Below, piece after piece: positions 11,098-20,832 of a stretch of 64,000 nt of DNA. This stretch comes from Mycolicibacter sp. MU0083. GTDB lineage: Bacteria; Actinomycetota; Actinomycetes; Mycobacteriales; Mycobacteriaceae. Below the pieces are notes generated by a model. That model ran no database searches. It was not told the DNA's origin and saw nothing but the letters and a program-made list of their open reading frames with translations. Every line of letters begins with the position of its first letter. The stretch's first letter is position 1. A program made the position numbers and the translations under genes. The stretch is taken from positions 3,286,001-3,350,000 of the forward strand of contig NZ_OY726394.1 of NCBI RefSeq assembly GCF_963378075.1. The letters are read 5' to 3'.

Positions 11098-12521
11098 TCG
11101 AGCAACAGGGTGGTGGCCCGGTGCGCCAGCATCGCGATACTCGCGTGCGGACCACGGCTGGTGATGGGCAACGCGGAGCCGTCGATGACCCAGAGTCCGT
11201 CGACGCCCCGTACCCGACACTGCGCGTCGACCACCGCCGCAGGATCATCGTCGCCGCCGATCGGCGCACTGTGGCACAGATGCTGGGATGTCGACCAGTG
11301 CGGCTGCGCACCAATGTCTTTCACCGCCAGAAGCTCTTCCACCAGGCTTACTCCGTTGCGCAGCGCCGCCAGGTCCTGCGGTTCGGTGTCGTAGCGGTGC
11401 TCGATGCGCGGCGGCACCCGTGGATCGGCGGACCGCAGGGTGATGCGGCCGCGAGACCGCGGCCGCATCAACGCCACCCCGATCTGCGGCGGGTCCGGTT
11501 CCCCGGATCGCGCGATCATCGCAGCGAATCCGTTGGTGTAGGGCCTGATCTCCAGGTTCGCGTGGTGCAGCACCGCCTCGAGCACCGGGCGCCCGGCGGT
11601 GCCCGGCCAGCCCGCACTCACCAGCCACTCCGGGTGATCGGCGCAGTGCGCGCCGACCGGAAGCACCGCCTGCACTGCGATACCGGCGTCGCGCAGCATC
11701 GCCTCGTCACCGATACCCGAGAGCATCAACAAATGCGCCGAACCGATAGCTCCGGCAGACAACACGATTCGGTCCGCGGCGAATCTGACCGGCCCTCGCC
11801 CCGTCGCCGCTTCCACCGCCACGGCCCGACCTCCCACCACGTCGATCCGCAGCGCGCGGGTCTGCGTATGCACCTGCAGGTTGGGGCGAGGCAGCGCCGG
11901 CAGTAGGTAGGCGGCGCCGGGTCCGGTGCGTCTGCCCTCGACGATGTTCAGCGGGACGGCACCGACACCGGAGACCGCGGTCATGGTCGAATCGTTGAGA
12001 TCCGGGATCCACCGCAATCCCGCACGCTGCACCGCATCGACGAATCGTGCTGTGCCATAACATAATTCAATGCTGCGATGTACCGGGATCGGCCCGGAAT
12101 CGCCGTGCTGGGGGCCGGTGAAGTCAAGGTCGGTCTCCACCGCGCGGAACGACTCCAGTAGCTGCGGCCAAGACCAGCCCGCGGGCAGGCCGGCGAAGTC
12201 GGCCGGCAGCCCGCGGCAGAAGTATCCGCCGTTAACCGCACCGGAACCGCCGAGGGTCTCCCCGCGCACGATGGTGGCCGTATTGCCGGCCTGTGTGGTC
12301 AGTTCCGTGCGGTAGGTCCGCACCAGCGCACTGTCCGCCCCGATGGGCAGTGCCGTGGCGTCGGCGGTCTGCGCCGCAGACACCGGGTCGGCGAGCCCCG
12401 GGCCGGACTCGATCAGTGTCACCGTACACGCGGGGTCTGCCGAGAGCATCTCCGCAACAATGGATCCCGCACTGCCTGCCCCCACCACCAGGACATCGCT
12501 GTGCTCCAACCGAGGCGTCAA
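11079..12521 (-). CDS. mftG: Mycofactocin-associated GMC oxidoreductase MftG
   Basis: MftG (480 aa) is a GMC-family flavoprotein reported to link reduced mycofactocin (mycofactocinol) to the respiratory chain. The FAD-binding VVGAGSAGS motif is at about residues 12-20, GETLGGSGAVNGG near 88, and the C-terminal GMC region with SQHLCHSAPIG and GLWVIDGSALPITSRGPHA carries the active-site His. The start is a TTG at 12519-12521 with AGGGTG just upstream, 6 bases after mftF. It is the last gene of the mft operon. Confidence 0.93.
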   Translation of the reverse strand: MTPRLEHSDVLVVGAGSAGSIVAEMLSADPACTVTLIESGPGLADPVSAAQTADATALPIGADSALVRTYRTELTTQAGNTATIVRGETLGGSGAVNGGYFCRGLPADFAGLPAGWSWPQLLESFRAVETDLDFTGPQHGDSGPIPVHRSIELCYGTARFVDAVQRAGLRWIPDLNDSTMTAVSGVGAVPLNIVEGRRTGPGAAYLLPALPRPNLQVHTQTRALRIDVVGGRAVAVEAATGRGPVRFAADRIVLSAGAIGSAHLLMLSGIGDEAMLRDAGIAVQAVLPVGAHCADHPEWLVSAGWPGTAGRPVLEAVLHHANLEIRPYTNGFAAMIARSGEPDPPQIGVALMRPRSRGRITLRSADPRVPPRIEHRYDTEPQDLAALRNGVSLVEELLAVKDIGAQPHWSTSQHLCHSAPIGGDDDPAAVVDAQCRVRGVDGLWVIDGSALPITSRGPHASIAMLAHRATTLLLDQARNR

Positions 12522-12527
12522 GGCACC

Positions 12528-13940
12528 CTAACTGCGGATCTGCGGTCTGAGGGCGGCAAGGTTGCGTTCGCGCAGTACGCCGCCCCACAGGCCGGCGCCG
12601 TAGGCCAGGTCGTCGACCCGCTTGAGCAGTAGGTAGGCCGGCAGCCCCAGCGGCTGGGCATCGTCTTCACACCGCGCGTGCCGCAGCCAGTCCACCACCC
12701 CGTCGACGACGGCGGCCACCAGCAAGACGTGCCGGCACCGCTGCGAGACGCATGCGGCCAGCAGTGCGACGGGCCAGTAGTGCCGGCACAGCGCCGAGGC
12801 GATCTGCAGTCCCGCGGCGGCCAGTGCCCGCAACGTCACCGCCACCACGTCTGCGGGTGCTGTGTCGGGGCCGCGCATCGACCTCGCGACGCGCCGTCCG
12901 GTGAACGCCGCCAGCAGCAGCGACACCAGGTAGCCCAGCGCCGACCCGAGCGCCATGAGCGCCCAGCCCGCCAGCGCCCAACCGGAGATCACCATCGGCG
13001 CGGTCTTGCCGGGGTGGCGAGCCGACAGCGGAGCTGCCGATCCACCGTAAAACGCTTTGCGCGCAACCCAATTCCGTAGATCGATACGGTGATCGTGGGC
13101 GACCTGCGCGATCGGTTCGTAGCGGAGTCGACTGCCCGCGTCCACCAGTCGCCAACACAGGTCGACATCCTCGCCGGACTGCAGCGCCTCGTCGAAGCCG
13201 TCCAACTCGCGCAGCGTGGAGCAGCGACAGATGATCGCCGCGCTCGGAACGTAGGCGACTTTGCCGTAGGGCACCACCGGCGCCTCACATCCGCCCAGGT
13301 CCAGCGAGGAACGGATGGCCTCATAGCGGGCAACCAGGTTTCCCTCGTCGGACATGCCGACGATACGCGGTGCCACCAGTGCCACCGCCGGGTCGCAGAA
13401 GTGCCCGAGCAGCGCTTCCAGCCAGCCCCGGCGCGGCACCACGTCGGAGTCCAGGAACGCCACGAAATCCGTCTTGCAGGCGTTCAGTCCGGTGTTGCGG
13501 GCCGCCGCGGGCCCGCGGCTGGACTCGTGCCGCAGCACCTCGACCTCACAGCAGTGCGCCGCGGTGAGATCCTCGTGCCGCACCGGTACCGCGGATCCGT
13601 CGTCCACCACCACGACCCGCAGGCCCCGCAGCGACGCGATCAACCGCTGCAGCCCGATGATGTTGTCCCGCACTGGAATAACTACCGTGACATCGCGGTG
13701 CGACGGCCCACCGGCGGGACGGGGGTGGGCAACCGTGGCGTCCAGCAGGGTGCGGGCCAGTTGCGCACTGACCGCGTCGCGCACCTCCAGGCGACCGTCG
13801 GAGAGCATCTCCCGCGCCGCCGGAGCCAGTCGGAGCAGCCGGGTCGGCGAACCGCCCAGCAGGGTGGACCCCCGCCCCAGTACCCGTACCTTCCGGTCGA
13901 CCTGCACCGCGAACCCGTCGGGCAACCGCGCCGCGGTCAT
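12528..13940 (-). CDS. mftF: Mycofactocin glycosyltransferase MftF
   Basis: MftF (470 aa) is a GT2-family enzyme that adds a chain of beta-1,4-linked glucose to the mycofactocin precursor. The GT-A fold is seen as [10 protein letters not shown] (about residue 85), [13 protein letters not shown] and the metal-binding LDSDV. Hydrophobic C-terminal segments ([20 protein letters not shown] onward) suggest membrane attachment. Its start overlaps the mftE stop (ATGA). Both family and position are as expected. Confidence 0.95.
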   Translation of the reverse strand: MTAARLPDGFAVQVDRKVRVLGRGSTLLGGSPTRLLRLAPAAREMLSDGRLEVRDAVSAQLARTLLDATVAHPRPAGGPSHRDVTVVIPVRDNIIGLQRLIASLRGLRVVVVDDGSAVPVRHEDLTAAHCCEVEVLRHESSRGPAAARNTGLNACKTDFVAFLDSDVVPRRGWLEALLGHFCDPAVALVAPRIVGMSDEGNLVARYEAIRSSLDLGGCEAPVVPYGKVAYVPSAAIICRCSTLRELDGFDEALQSGEDVDLCWRLVDAGSRLRYEPIAQVAHDHRIDLRNWVARKAFYGGSAAPLSARHPGKTAPMVISGWALAGWALMALGSALGYLVSLLLAAFTGRRVARSMRGPDTAPADVVAVTLRALAAAGLQIASALCRHYWPVALLAACVSQRCRHVLLVAAVVDGVVDWLRHARCEDDAQPLGLPAYLLLKRVDDLAYGAGLWGGVLRERNLAALRPQIRS

Positions 13941-14683
13941 CGCAGCATGCCGTTCGTCCCGACCGTCCAGTTCTCGATCGCAGCGATACCGCAGGCCACC
14001 ATCTCGGCGAAGAGTCGCCGGCCGTCGTCGGCGGTGGCGGTGGTCGGGTCGCCCAGCACCCCGACCGCGCTCACCGCGGCCACCCCGCCGCTGCGCATTG
14101 CGGGCAACAGATCGGACAGCGGGGCACTGTTACCTGCCAGCGCACGGTCGAACCTCACTTCATCGGGTGAAAGATGCAGCAGCAGAGACGTTTCGGTGTG
14201 GCCGGCATGGGCGTCGGCGCCCGGGACCGCGCAGGGCAGCCACGCCACGTCGCGCTCTTCGGAACGCAGCCGGACCACCGCGTCGACCAGCGCCGGGACG
14301 TTGCCTCCGTGTCCGTTGACGAAGACCACCCGCGACGCCCAGCAACAGGCCGAGCGGCCGTACTCCAGCACCAGGTGGGTCAGGGCCTCGGTCCCGATCG
14401 AGATGGTTCCAGCAAAGCTCTGATGCTCACCGCTGGCCCCGTAGGCGATGGCCGGGGCCACCGGCCAGTCCGACCCGGTCCCGGCTGTCGCCAGCTGCGC
14501 GGCGAGGGCCCGGGACAGTGCCTGCGCAATCCGGGTGTCGGTGTCCAGCGGCAGGTGCGGACCGTGTTGTTCGGTGGACCCGACGGGCACCAGGATCGTC
14601 ACCGGCTGGCCCGGTAATCGGCGTTCGAGCAGGGCGTGGAGGTCGTTCGACGTCGAACCCCCGAGCTCACCCCGCACCGCCAT
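13937..14683 (-). CDS. mftE: Mycofactocin peptidase MftE (creatininase family)
   Basis: MftE (248 aa) is a metal-dependent creatininase-fold peptidase that frees the modified C-terminal Val-Tyr dipeptide from MftA. Visible metal-site motifs are [14 protein letters not shown] (about residue 35-48) and [12 protein letters not shown] chose the ATG at 14683 because the family starts near MAVRGELG; the extension to 14785 looks non-coding. Unlike the rest of the cluster it is separated from the gene before it (mftD), here by 172 bases. Confidence 0.94.
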   Translation of the reverse strand: MAVRGELGGSTSNDLHALLERRLPGQPVTILVPVGSTEQHGPHLPLDTDTRIAQALSRALAAQLATAGTGSDWPVAPAIAYGASGEHQSFAGTISIGTEALTHLVLEYGRSACCWASRVVFVNGHGGNVPALVDAVVRLRSEERDVAWLPCAVPGADAHAGHTETSLLLHLSPDEVRFDRALAGNSAPLSDLLPAMRSGGVAAVSAVGVLGDPTTATADDGRRLFAEMVACGIAAIENWTVGTNGMLR

Positions 14684-14855
14684 CGCACGATGGTAAGCGA
14701 ATTCACCTGTCGTACACCAGTTGTTGACGATTACCGTCGACGAAATTTTTTCGGCATGCGGGTCCCCATTGTCACTGCTGATCACGCCCGTCTCGCCCGT
14801 CCCGGCAGTACCAGACGCGATCCGCGATTCCGCAGGTGGACGCCCGAGTAGCGGC

Positions 14856-16049
14856 CTACCCCACCTCGGCCGCGGGCACCCCGAGTGTTCGGGTGAAGCC
14901 GGCCGGAATGAGGATGTCCGCCGGCGACAGGTCGTGTACCGAGGACCGGCCCAGACCCATCAGTGCGGAGTCGATGCCACCCCGCAGGATGTCCAGGACG
15001 TTCTCCACGCCGGGCTGCCCGGCGGCCGCGAGCCCCCAGAGGTAGGCGCGGCCGATCATCACCGCGCGGGCGCCGAGCGCCACGGCTTTGACGACGTCGC
15101 TGCCACGCCGGATGCCACCGTCCAGCAAAACCTCGATCTGGTCGCCGACCGCACCGGCGATGGCCGGCAGCGCGCGGATCGCCGCGGGCGTGCCGTCCAG
15201 GTTGTTGCCGCCGTGGTTGGAGACCGAGATGGCCGAAACACCGGCGTCCACAGCGCGTTTCGCGTCGTCGACCCGCATCACGCCCTTGAGCATGAACGGC
15301 CCGCCCCACAGCTCCCGCAGCCAGGCGATGTCTTCCCAGGTGGGCGGCGGAGTGCCCATCCACTCCCCGTAGGCCTGGAAGAACGGCGGCCCGGCGTCGC
15401 CGCGACCGGCCTGGTTGGGCACGCGAAGGGTCGGCGGCCGCATGGTCTTGGCCCACCGCAGCAGCCAGCCGGGCCGGGCCAGCGCCTCCGGCATCATCTT
15501 GACCATGGTCTTGATGTCCATCTTCTCCGGGATGGTGGGGCTACCCCAGTCCCTCCCGTGCGAGAAGCTCCAGTCGGTGGTGGCGATCATGCCCACCGCG
15601 CCGGCGGCCCGGGCACGCTCCACCCGCTCGGCGATGGCGTCACGCCCGCCCAGCCAGTAGATCTGGAAGAACGTCTTCGGGTTGGCGGCGATCACCTCTT
15701 CCATCGGCTTGCTGGCGAACGACGACAGCCCCATCGCGGTGCCGCGGGCTGCAGCCGCCCGCGCGACCGCCACTTCACCGTCCGGGTCGACCGCCTGCAC
15801 GCCGGTCGGCGAGATCATCACCGGCATCGAGATGTCTTGCCCCATAACGGTCGTCGCCATCTCGCGATTGGCGGGCGCACCCACCACGTGGGGCGCGAAG
15901 CCGAGCTCGCTGAAGGCCGCCACGTTGTCGCTGACCGTCAGGCCCTTCTCACTGGCCGAGATCAGCGACGAGTACGCCGACTTCGGCAGTCGCTTCTTGG
16001 CCCGCTCCTGGGCGATAGCGACGGTTTCGAACCAGACATCACGAGCCAT
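14856..16049 (-). CDS. mftD: Mycofactocin FMN-dependent dehydrogenase MftD
   Basis: MftD (397 aa) belongs to the L-lactate dehydrogenase/glycolate oxidase FMN family and oxidatively deaminates the dipeptide intermediate to give premycofactocin. Typical features are GEISP-like MISPTGVQAV near residue 84, the catalytic HGGNNLDGTPA segment and the phosphate-binding DGGIRRGSDVVKA and GARAVMIGRAYLWGL. The ATG at 16049 follows the mftC stop by 2 bases; the ORF extension upstream overlaps mftC and is spurious. Confidence 0.96.
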   Translation of the reverse strand: MARDVWFETVAIAQERAKKRLPKSAYSSLISASEKGLTVSDNVAAFSELGFAPHVVGAPANREMATTVMGQDISMPVMISPTGVQAVDPDGEVAVARAAAARGTAMGLSSFASKPMEEVIAANPKTFFQIYWLGGRDAIAERVERARAAGAVGMIATTDWSFSHGRDWGSPTIPEKMDIKTMVKMMPEALARPGWLLRWAKTMRPPTLRVPNQAGRGDAGPPFFQAYGEWMGTPPPTWEDIAWLRELWGGPFMLKGVMRVDDAKRAVDAGVSAISVSNHGGNNLDGTPAAIRALPAIAGAVGDQIEVLLDGGIRRGSDVVKAVALGARAVMIGRAYLWGLAAAGQPGVENVLDILRGGIDSALMGLGRSSVHDLSPADILIPAGFTRTLGVPAAEVG

Positions 16050-16051
16050 GA

Positions 16052-17233
16052 TCAGATGGGACTTTCGTTGCAGAGGCGGGCCGGCGGACGCTTGGACAGC
16101 GTCAACGGCACCGGGGTGACGATCGGCTTTCCGCGGGAGTGGTCCGCGGCGGGACGGGGCTTGCTGCGGTCGCCGGCCAGCGCGGGCGCACCGTAGCCCT
16201 GGACGCACTCCGGGTCGGGACCATCGAGCGGCAGGCCGGTGAAGAACTTCGCCGCCATGCAGCCACCCCGGCAGCTGTCATAATGTTCGCAGCCCCCGCA
16301 GGCACCGGCGGACTGCGGCTCACGCAGTTCGACGAAGAGCGGGGCGTTCTTCCACACGTTGTCGAATCCGCCGTCGGCCAGCACGTTTCCGGCCAGGAAT
16401 CGGTCGTGGATCGCGAACGGGCAGGCGTAGACGTCGCCGATGGGGTCGATGAGGCACACCACCCGGCCGGCCCCGCACATGTTCAGCCCGGCGAGCGCCC
16501 CGGGCGCACCCAGACCGGACAGGTGGAAGAACGAGTCGCCGGTCAGGACGCGCTCGCCGTTGGCGACCAGCCAGTTGTAGAGCTGTACCTGCTGCTCGGC
16601 GGTCGGGTGCAGGTCGTCCCACACGTCGGCGCCGCGCCCCGACGGCCGCAGTCGGGTGATCCGCAGCGTGGCACCGTATCTGGCGGCCAGCGCCGCGAAG
16701 TCATCGAGCTGGTCGATGTTGTGACGGGTGGCGACCACCGAGATCTTGGCGTCGGAGAAGCCGGCGGCGGCCAGGTTCTCCAACGCGCGGATGGCCATGT
16801 CGAACGAGCCGGGCCCGCGGATCGGGTCGTTGACCTCGGCCGTCGCGCCGTCCAGGGAGATCTGCACGTCGACGTAGTCGCTGGCCGCAAGCTTGGCCGC
16901 CACCTCGGGGGTGATCCGCAGCCCGTTGGTGGAGAACTTCACTCCGACGTGGTGTTCGGTGGCGTAGTCCACCAGTTCCCAGAAGTCGGAGCGCACAGTG
17001 GGTTCCCCGCCACCGATGTTGACGTAGAACACCTGCATGCGTTCCAGCTCGTCGATGATGTCCTTGCACTGCTGCGTCGACAGTTCGCGCGGGTCACGTT
17101 TGCCGGACGAGGACAGGCAGTGCACGCACGCCAGGTTGCACGCGTAGGTCAGCTCCCACGTCAAACAGATCGGCGCGTCGAGCCCGTGCTCGAATTGTTC
17201 GATCAGCCGGGGCACCGGTGCCACGGATGTCAT
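16052..17233 (-). CDS. mftC: Mycofactocin radical SAM maturase MftC
   Basis: MftC (393 aa) is a radical SAM/SPASM enzyme that decarboxylates and cross-links the terminal Val-Tyr of MftA. The radical SAM cluster motif CxxxCxxC is at Cys32, Cys36 and Cys39 (CNLACVHC), followed by GGGEPTVR. The C-terminal SPASM Cys pattern CGGCEHYDSCRGGC binds auxiliary clusters. Its ATG overlaps the mftB stop (ATGA). Confidence 0.98.
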   Translation of the reverse strand: MTSVAPVPRLIEQFEHGLDAPICLTWELTYACNLACVHCLSSSGKRDPRELSTQQCKDIIDELERMQVFYVNIGGGEPTVRSDFWELVDYATEHHVGVKFSTNGLRITPEVAAKLAASDYVDVQISLDGATAEVNDPIRGPGSFDMAIRALENLAAAGFSDAKISVVATRHNIDQLDDFAALAARYGATLRITRLRPSGRGADVWDDLHPTAEQQVQLYNWLVANGERVLTGDSFFHLSGLGAPGALAGLNMCGAGRVVCLIDPIGDVYACPFAIHDRFLAGNVLADGGFDNVWKNAPLFVELREPQSAGACGGCEHYDSCRGGCMAAKFFTGLPLDGPDPECVQGYGAPALAGDRSKPRPAADHSRGKPIVTPVPLTLSKRPPARLCNESPI

Positions 17234-17535
17234 TGGCCCTCCCTGGGCATCAGCATCTTCGATTCGGCCAGCACGCCGAGGGCGTGCAGGTACGGCCCCT
17301 GATCGGCGTCGTCGACTCCGGCTGCACGGCAGGCGGATCGGACGTCGTCGAAGTCACCCAAAGACCGCACCACCTCGACGATGGTGCGGTTCTTCAGGAA
17401 CGACAGTTTGCGGGTGCCGAAGTGGTACAACAGCGCACCGAACGGCTCCGGGCGGAGCGCTACCTGCGGGTGCAACTCCCAGCCGCGGTCGGGGTCGAAC
17501 ACAGCGGACTCCGACTCCACGGCGACCTCCGACAC
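17230..17535 (-). CDS. mftB: Mycofactocin precursor chaperone MftB
   Basis: MftB (about 101 aa) is a PqqD-like recognition protein that binds MftA and delivers it to MftC. The family core is plain: WELHPQVALRPEPFGALLYHFGTRKLSFL, then SACRAAGVDD. I chose the GTG at 17535, two bases after the mftA stop, giving the usual length; a GTG at 17553 inside mftA would add six residues. Coupled to both mftA and mftC. Confidence 0.92.
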   Translation of the reverse strand: MSEVAVESESAVFDPDRGWELHPQVALRPEPFGALLYHFGTRKLSFLKNRTIVEVVRSLGDFDDVRSACRAAGVDDADQGPYLHALGVLAESKMLMPREGQ

Positions 17536-17537
17536 GG

Positions 17538-17633
17538 TCAGTAGACGCCGCACATGCCGTCGATGGACACCTCTTCGACCAGGGTCTCGGTGGCGATCTC
17601 GGCGGCGGTCTCGTTCTGCTGGTTCTGGTCCAT
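17538..17633 (-). CDS. mftA: Mycofactocin precursor peptide MftA
   Basis: This 31-residue ribosomal peptide is the source of mycofactocin. It begins MDQNQQNE and ends in the hallmark IDGMCGVY, whose last two residues, Val and Tyr, become the redox cofactor. An AGAAAGG-like site (GAGAAAGG) lies about 10 bases upstream of the ATG. First gene of the mft operon, divergent from mftR. Confidence 0.97.
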   Translation of the reverse strand: MDQNQQNETAAEIATETLVEEVSIDGMCGVY

Positions 17634-17660
17634 GACGCGGGCCTTTCTCACGTTCGGGTT

Positions 17661-17676
17661 CGACAACGAGCTGTCG
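17661..17676. promoter_or_regulatory. Candidate MftR operator
   Basis: CGACA-N6-TGTCG, an inverted repeat in the 106-base gap between mftA and mftR. TetR proteins commonly bind such sites in the shared divergent promoter, and MftR is known to regulate mft genes and to respond to acyl-CoA. The exact site is my inference. Confidence 0.45.
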
Positions 17677-17739
17677 TGTCGGTCACAATCTCGGACAGAA
17701 TATGGCATCGAGTGCCGTAAAGAAAGTGGGGTCATCGGA

Positions 17740-18336
17740 ATGGGCGGTACGCCGGATCCGCATCCGCGCGCCGGCCGGCGTCGTTCCACCACCCCACAGC
17801 AGATCACCGACGTGGCAATCGACCTGTTCACCGCACGGGGGTTCGGCGAGGTCAGCGTCGACGACGTCGCACAGGCCGCCGGGATCGGGCGCCGCACGCT
17901 GTTCCGCTACTACGCGTCGAAGAACGCCATCCCCTGGGGCGATTTCGACGCGCATCTGCAGCAGTTGCGAAACCTGCTGGACGGCATCTCCCCCGATGCC
18001 CCGCTCGGCGATGCGCTTCGCGCCGCGCTGTTGGCGTTCAACACCTTCGACGAGGGCGAGACCGCCCGGCATCGTCGGCGGATGCGGGTGATCCTGCAGA
18101 CCGACGAACTGCAGGCGTATTCGATGACGATGTACGCCGGCTGGCGCAGCGTCATCGCCGAGTACGTGGCGCGCCGGTCGGGGGTGGGCCCGGCCGACCT
18201 GCGACCGCAGACGGTGGCGTGGATGATGCTGGGCGTGGCGCTCAGCGCCTACGAACGCTGGTTGACCGACGAATCACTGGTGTTGCCCCAGGTGCTGGGC
18301 GAGGCCTTCGACGCCATCCGCGGCGGCCTGGACTAG
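17740..18336 (+). CDS. mftR: Mycofactocin TetR-family regulator MftR
   Basis: MftR (198 aa) is a TetR-type repressor; in mycobacteria it represses the mft operon and is released by long-chain acyl-CoA. The N-terminal helix-turn-helix reads [41 protein letters not shown] chose the ATG at 17740 (MGGTPDPH); the ORF extends upstream through the mftA region, which is antisense and spurious. It converges on the LLM gene with a 4-base overlap. Confidence 0.93.
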   Translation: MGGTPDPHPRAGRRRSTTPQQITDVAIDLFTARGFGEVSVDDVAQAAGIGRRTLFRYYASKNAIPWGDFDAHLQQLRNLLDGISPDAPLGDALRAALLAFNTFDEGETARHRRRMRVILQTDELQAYSMTMYAGWRSVIAEYVARRSGVGPADLRPQTVAWMMLGVALSAYERWLTDESLVLPQVLGEAFDAIRGGLD

Positions 18337-19379
18337 CCCGTGAGTGCCCGGTAGGCGGCCACCACCGGCTCCAGCTCGTCCGGTGTGGCGCCGTGCATGA
18401 TCACCGCGTCGGCGCCGTAATCGAACTCGGCGCGGATCCGCTCGGCACAGCGCGGCGCCGGGCCGGTGGCCGCCGGTTCCAGCCATTCGTCGGGCAGCAA
18501 CGTCGCGATGTGCTCGATCTGCTCGGCGGTGGCCTTGTGGTCGATGCCGCCCGCGATGGAGGTGACCACCGGGTCTTCCCGGAAGCGTTGCAGCACAGCC
18601 GGATCCCAGTCGTTGGTGCGCACCAGCAGATCCCCGTAGCCCTGTAGGTAGGTGGCCAGCCGCGCGACGGTCTTCTTCAGCCGCAGCTCTTCGGGCAGGT
18701 GATCGCCGACGGTGGCGAAACACGACCAGACCCGCACGCTCGCCGGGTCACGGCCGGCGCGCTCGGCGGCGTCCTTGACCGTTTTCACACTGCGCGCCAG
18801 GGTCTCCGGGGTGAAGTAGGTGTGCAGGATGACGTCGTCGAACAGCGTCCCGCCCAGCTCCAGGGTTTTAGGCCCGAACGCCACCAGCGCCAGGCGGATG
18901 TCTTCACGGAATTCCGGGTCCAGGAACAGCACCTGGTAACGCCCGATCGGGCCGTCGTGGTTGAAGATCACTTCGCCGTTCCAGAGGCGGCGCATCACCT
19001 GGGCGAAGTCCGCCATCTGTGCGGTGGTGACGCTCGGGATCCCGAACGCGGCATACATCGCGGCGACCCCCCGGCCGATACCCAGGGTGAAACGCCCGCC
19101 GGAGAGCCGGTGCATGGTGGTCGCCCAGGATGCGGTGATCAACGGGTGTCGGGTGTTGTGATTGGTTGCCGCGGTGGCGATCTGCATCCGGTTGGTGACC
19201 GCGCATGCCGCCCCGACCAGCGAGGACGCCTCCTTGACGTTCCAGCGCTCGGAGATGAACGCGGTGCCGAACCCCAGTTCCTCGCCGCGGCGGGCCTCGT
19301 CCATCAGCGACGCCGGTCCCTCGCCGCCGGCACCGGCCAGCAGGTAGTAGCCCAGTTCGTCGAGTACCCGTTCGGTCAT
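18333..19379 (-). CDS. F420-dependent LLM-class oxidoreductase
   Basis: The 348-residue product is a luciferase-like TIM-barrel protein of the F420-dependent class. It has [33 protein letters not shown] and the conserved [11 protein letters not shown] segment that contacts the cofactor. Such enzymes transfer hydride between F420 and ketones, alcohols or unsaturated substrates. It is the last gene of a five-gene minus operon (flavin monooxygenase, hydrolase, kinase-like, SnoaL-like, LLM) with 4-base overlaps. Start 19379 overlaps the SnoaL stop; the extension upstream is spurious. Confidence 0.88.
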   Translation of the reverse strand: MTERVLDELGYYLLAGAGGEGPASLMDEARRGEELGFGTAFISERWNVKEASSLVGAACAVTNRMQIATAATNHNTRHPLITASWATTMHRLSGGRFTLGIGRGVAAMYAAFGIPSVTTAQMADFAQVMRRLWNGEVIFNHDGPIGRYQVLFLDPEFREDIRLALVAFGPKTLELGGTLFDDVILHTYFTPETLARSVKTVKDAAERAGRDPASVRVWSCFATVGDHLPEELRLKKTVARLATYLQGYGDLLVRTNDWDPAVLQRFREDPVVTSIAGGIDHKATAEQIEHIATLLPDEWLEPAATGPAPRCAERIRAEFDYGADAVIMHGATPDELEPVVAAYRALTG

Positions 19380-19759
19380 GCCCAGACCCCTTGCTTGTAG
19401 CCGCAATTCCATACTTCGGTGATCTTGCCTTCTATCACGCGGAATATCTCCATGCTGGCGATGGTCAGTTCGGTGCCGTCGGTCAGGGTCATCGGCGACT
19501 GGTAGACGATCGCGACATGTTCGCCGTCGTCGCCGGCCACCACCAGGTTGAGGTCGAAGCGCAGGGTGTCGAACAGCTTCCAGTGGTCGATCACCCGTGC
19601 GACGGCCTCGTCGTGGGTGAGGGTGTGCGCGTCGCCGACCTCGTGGCGGATCACCGTGTCGCCGATCAGCTCCTCTGCGAGGGCGAAGTCGCGTTCGTTC
19701 CACACCACGAGGTTGTACAACTCGACCACCTCGCGGGCGGTGCGGGTGCGTGCACTCAT
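19376..19759 (-). CDS. SnoaL/NTF2-like small protein
   Basis: The 127-residue product has the NTF2-like pattern: an N-terminal helix (REVVELYNLVVWNERDFALAEELI), a mid-chain IRHEVGDAHTLTHDEAV and strands ending IFRVIEGKITEVW. This fold includes polyketide cyclases, ketosteroid isomerases and dehydratases, so a role on a ring intermediate is possible but unproven. It overlaps both neighbours by 4 bases. Confidence 0.78.
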   Translation of the reverse strand: MSARTRTAREVVELYNLVVWNERDFALAEELIGDTVIRHEVGDAHTLTHDEAVARVIDHWKLFDTLRFDLNLVVAGDDGEHVAIVYQSPMTLTDGTELTIASMEIFRVIEGKITEVWNCGYKQGVWA

Positions 19760-20832
19760 CCGAAGGCCTCCACCGCGTCGACGTCGTCGATCGTCGCGAC
19801 CGCCCGGTCGATCAATGTCAGGCACAGGTCGCGGGAGCGTTGCGGCAGCGTGTCCCAGCCGATCAACGCCAGTACGGGTAACAGCAGCAGGTAGCCGACG
19901 GACAGTCGGTAGTGGCGCCATGCTTCGTCGAAGCCGTAGTCGGTGACGCCGTGTGCGGCCAGCTGCGCCAGATAGTCGCCGACCAGTTCCTCGTCGTGGC
20001 CGCGGCGCACGGGCGTGGGCAGTCCTTGGCTGACCAGGTAGCCGATGTCGGCGATACCGGCTCCGCGCGAGGCGAACTGGAAGTCGACGACCTTGAGCTC
20101 GTCACCGAGGAAGAACATGTTGTCGGCGCGGATGTCGCCGTGGATCAGCATCCGGCGTTCGCTCAGCGCCGCCAGCGCCTGCGGGGCGAGTTCGCTGTAA
20201 CGCTCGGCGAAGCGCGCCACCCCCGCCGGGACCGCGGCCGTGGACTTGTCGCGATACATCTGCCATCCGATCCCGAAGGCCGCCACCAGCACGTCGCGAA
20301 CCACCGGCGTATCGAGGCTGGGGAAGGCCTCGAGCGTGCCGGGGTCGGCGCCGGTGACCGACCAGGCGTGCAGGCCGGCCAGTGCGCCGATCGCCAGCCG
20401 GGCCTGCGGCATCGTCAGCCCGGCCAGATGGTCGGCGTTGTGCCAGTGCGCCAGGTCTTCGAGCACCAGCACGAAGTCTGCGTCGGCTGTCACGGCGGCG
20501 TAGACCTGCGGCGTGGCCAGCGGCGCGCGGCCGGCGACCGTTTGGTAAAAGGCCGTTTCGCGCCGGTAGCCGCTCAACATTTCCATGGCGCCCCGCGCCT
20601 CGGACTCGGCGGGCAGTTTGACGATCGCCGTGGGCGGCAGGCCCGCGCTGCCGGTGATGCGCAGTCGGTACAGCAAGGAGGAGAAGCCGGAGTCCTCGGC
20701 GATCCGCTCGGCGCCGACGCCGGTGACGACCGCGGTATCGGCGACGGTGCCGCTTGCGCGCAGTGCACTCGTCAGCCACTGCGGTGTCACCCCGGTTATC
20801 CCGGCGGGAATCCCCACCGAATCGACCGTCAT
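19756..20832 (-). CDS. Aminoglycoside-phosphotransferase-fold kinase-like protein
   Basis: The 358-residue product has the APH kinase fold: LIHGDIRADNMFF (catalytic Asp and Asn, near residue 237) and VVDFQFASRG (metal-binding DFG-like Asp). Many such genes sit in mycobacterial lipid and sterol clusters and their substrates are mostly unknown; antibiotic resistance is not implied. It is coupled to the hydrolase upstream and the SnoaL gene downstream. Confidence 0.82.
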   Translation of the reverse strand: MTVDSVGIPAGITGVTPQWLTSALRASGTVADTAVVTGVGAERIAEDSGFSSLLYRLRITGSAGLPPTAIVKLPAESEARGAMEMLSGYRRETAFYQTVAGRAPLATPQVYAAVTADADFVLVLEDLAHWHNADHLAGLTMPQARLAIGALAGLHAWSVTGADPGTLEAFPSLDTPVVRDVLVAAFGIGWQMYRDKSTAAVPAGVARFAERYSELAPQALAALSERRMLIHGDIRADNMFFLGDELKVVDFQFASRGAGIADIGYLVSQGLPTPVRRGHDEELVGDYLAQLAAHGVTDYGFDEAWRHYRLSVGYLLLLPVLALIGWDTLPQRSRDLCLTLIDRAVATIDDVDAVEAFG

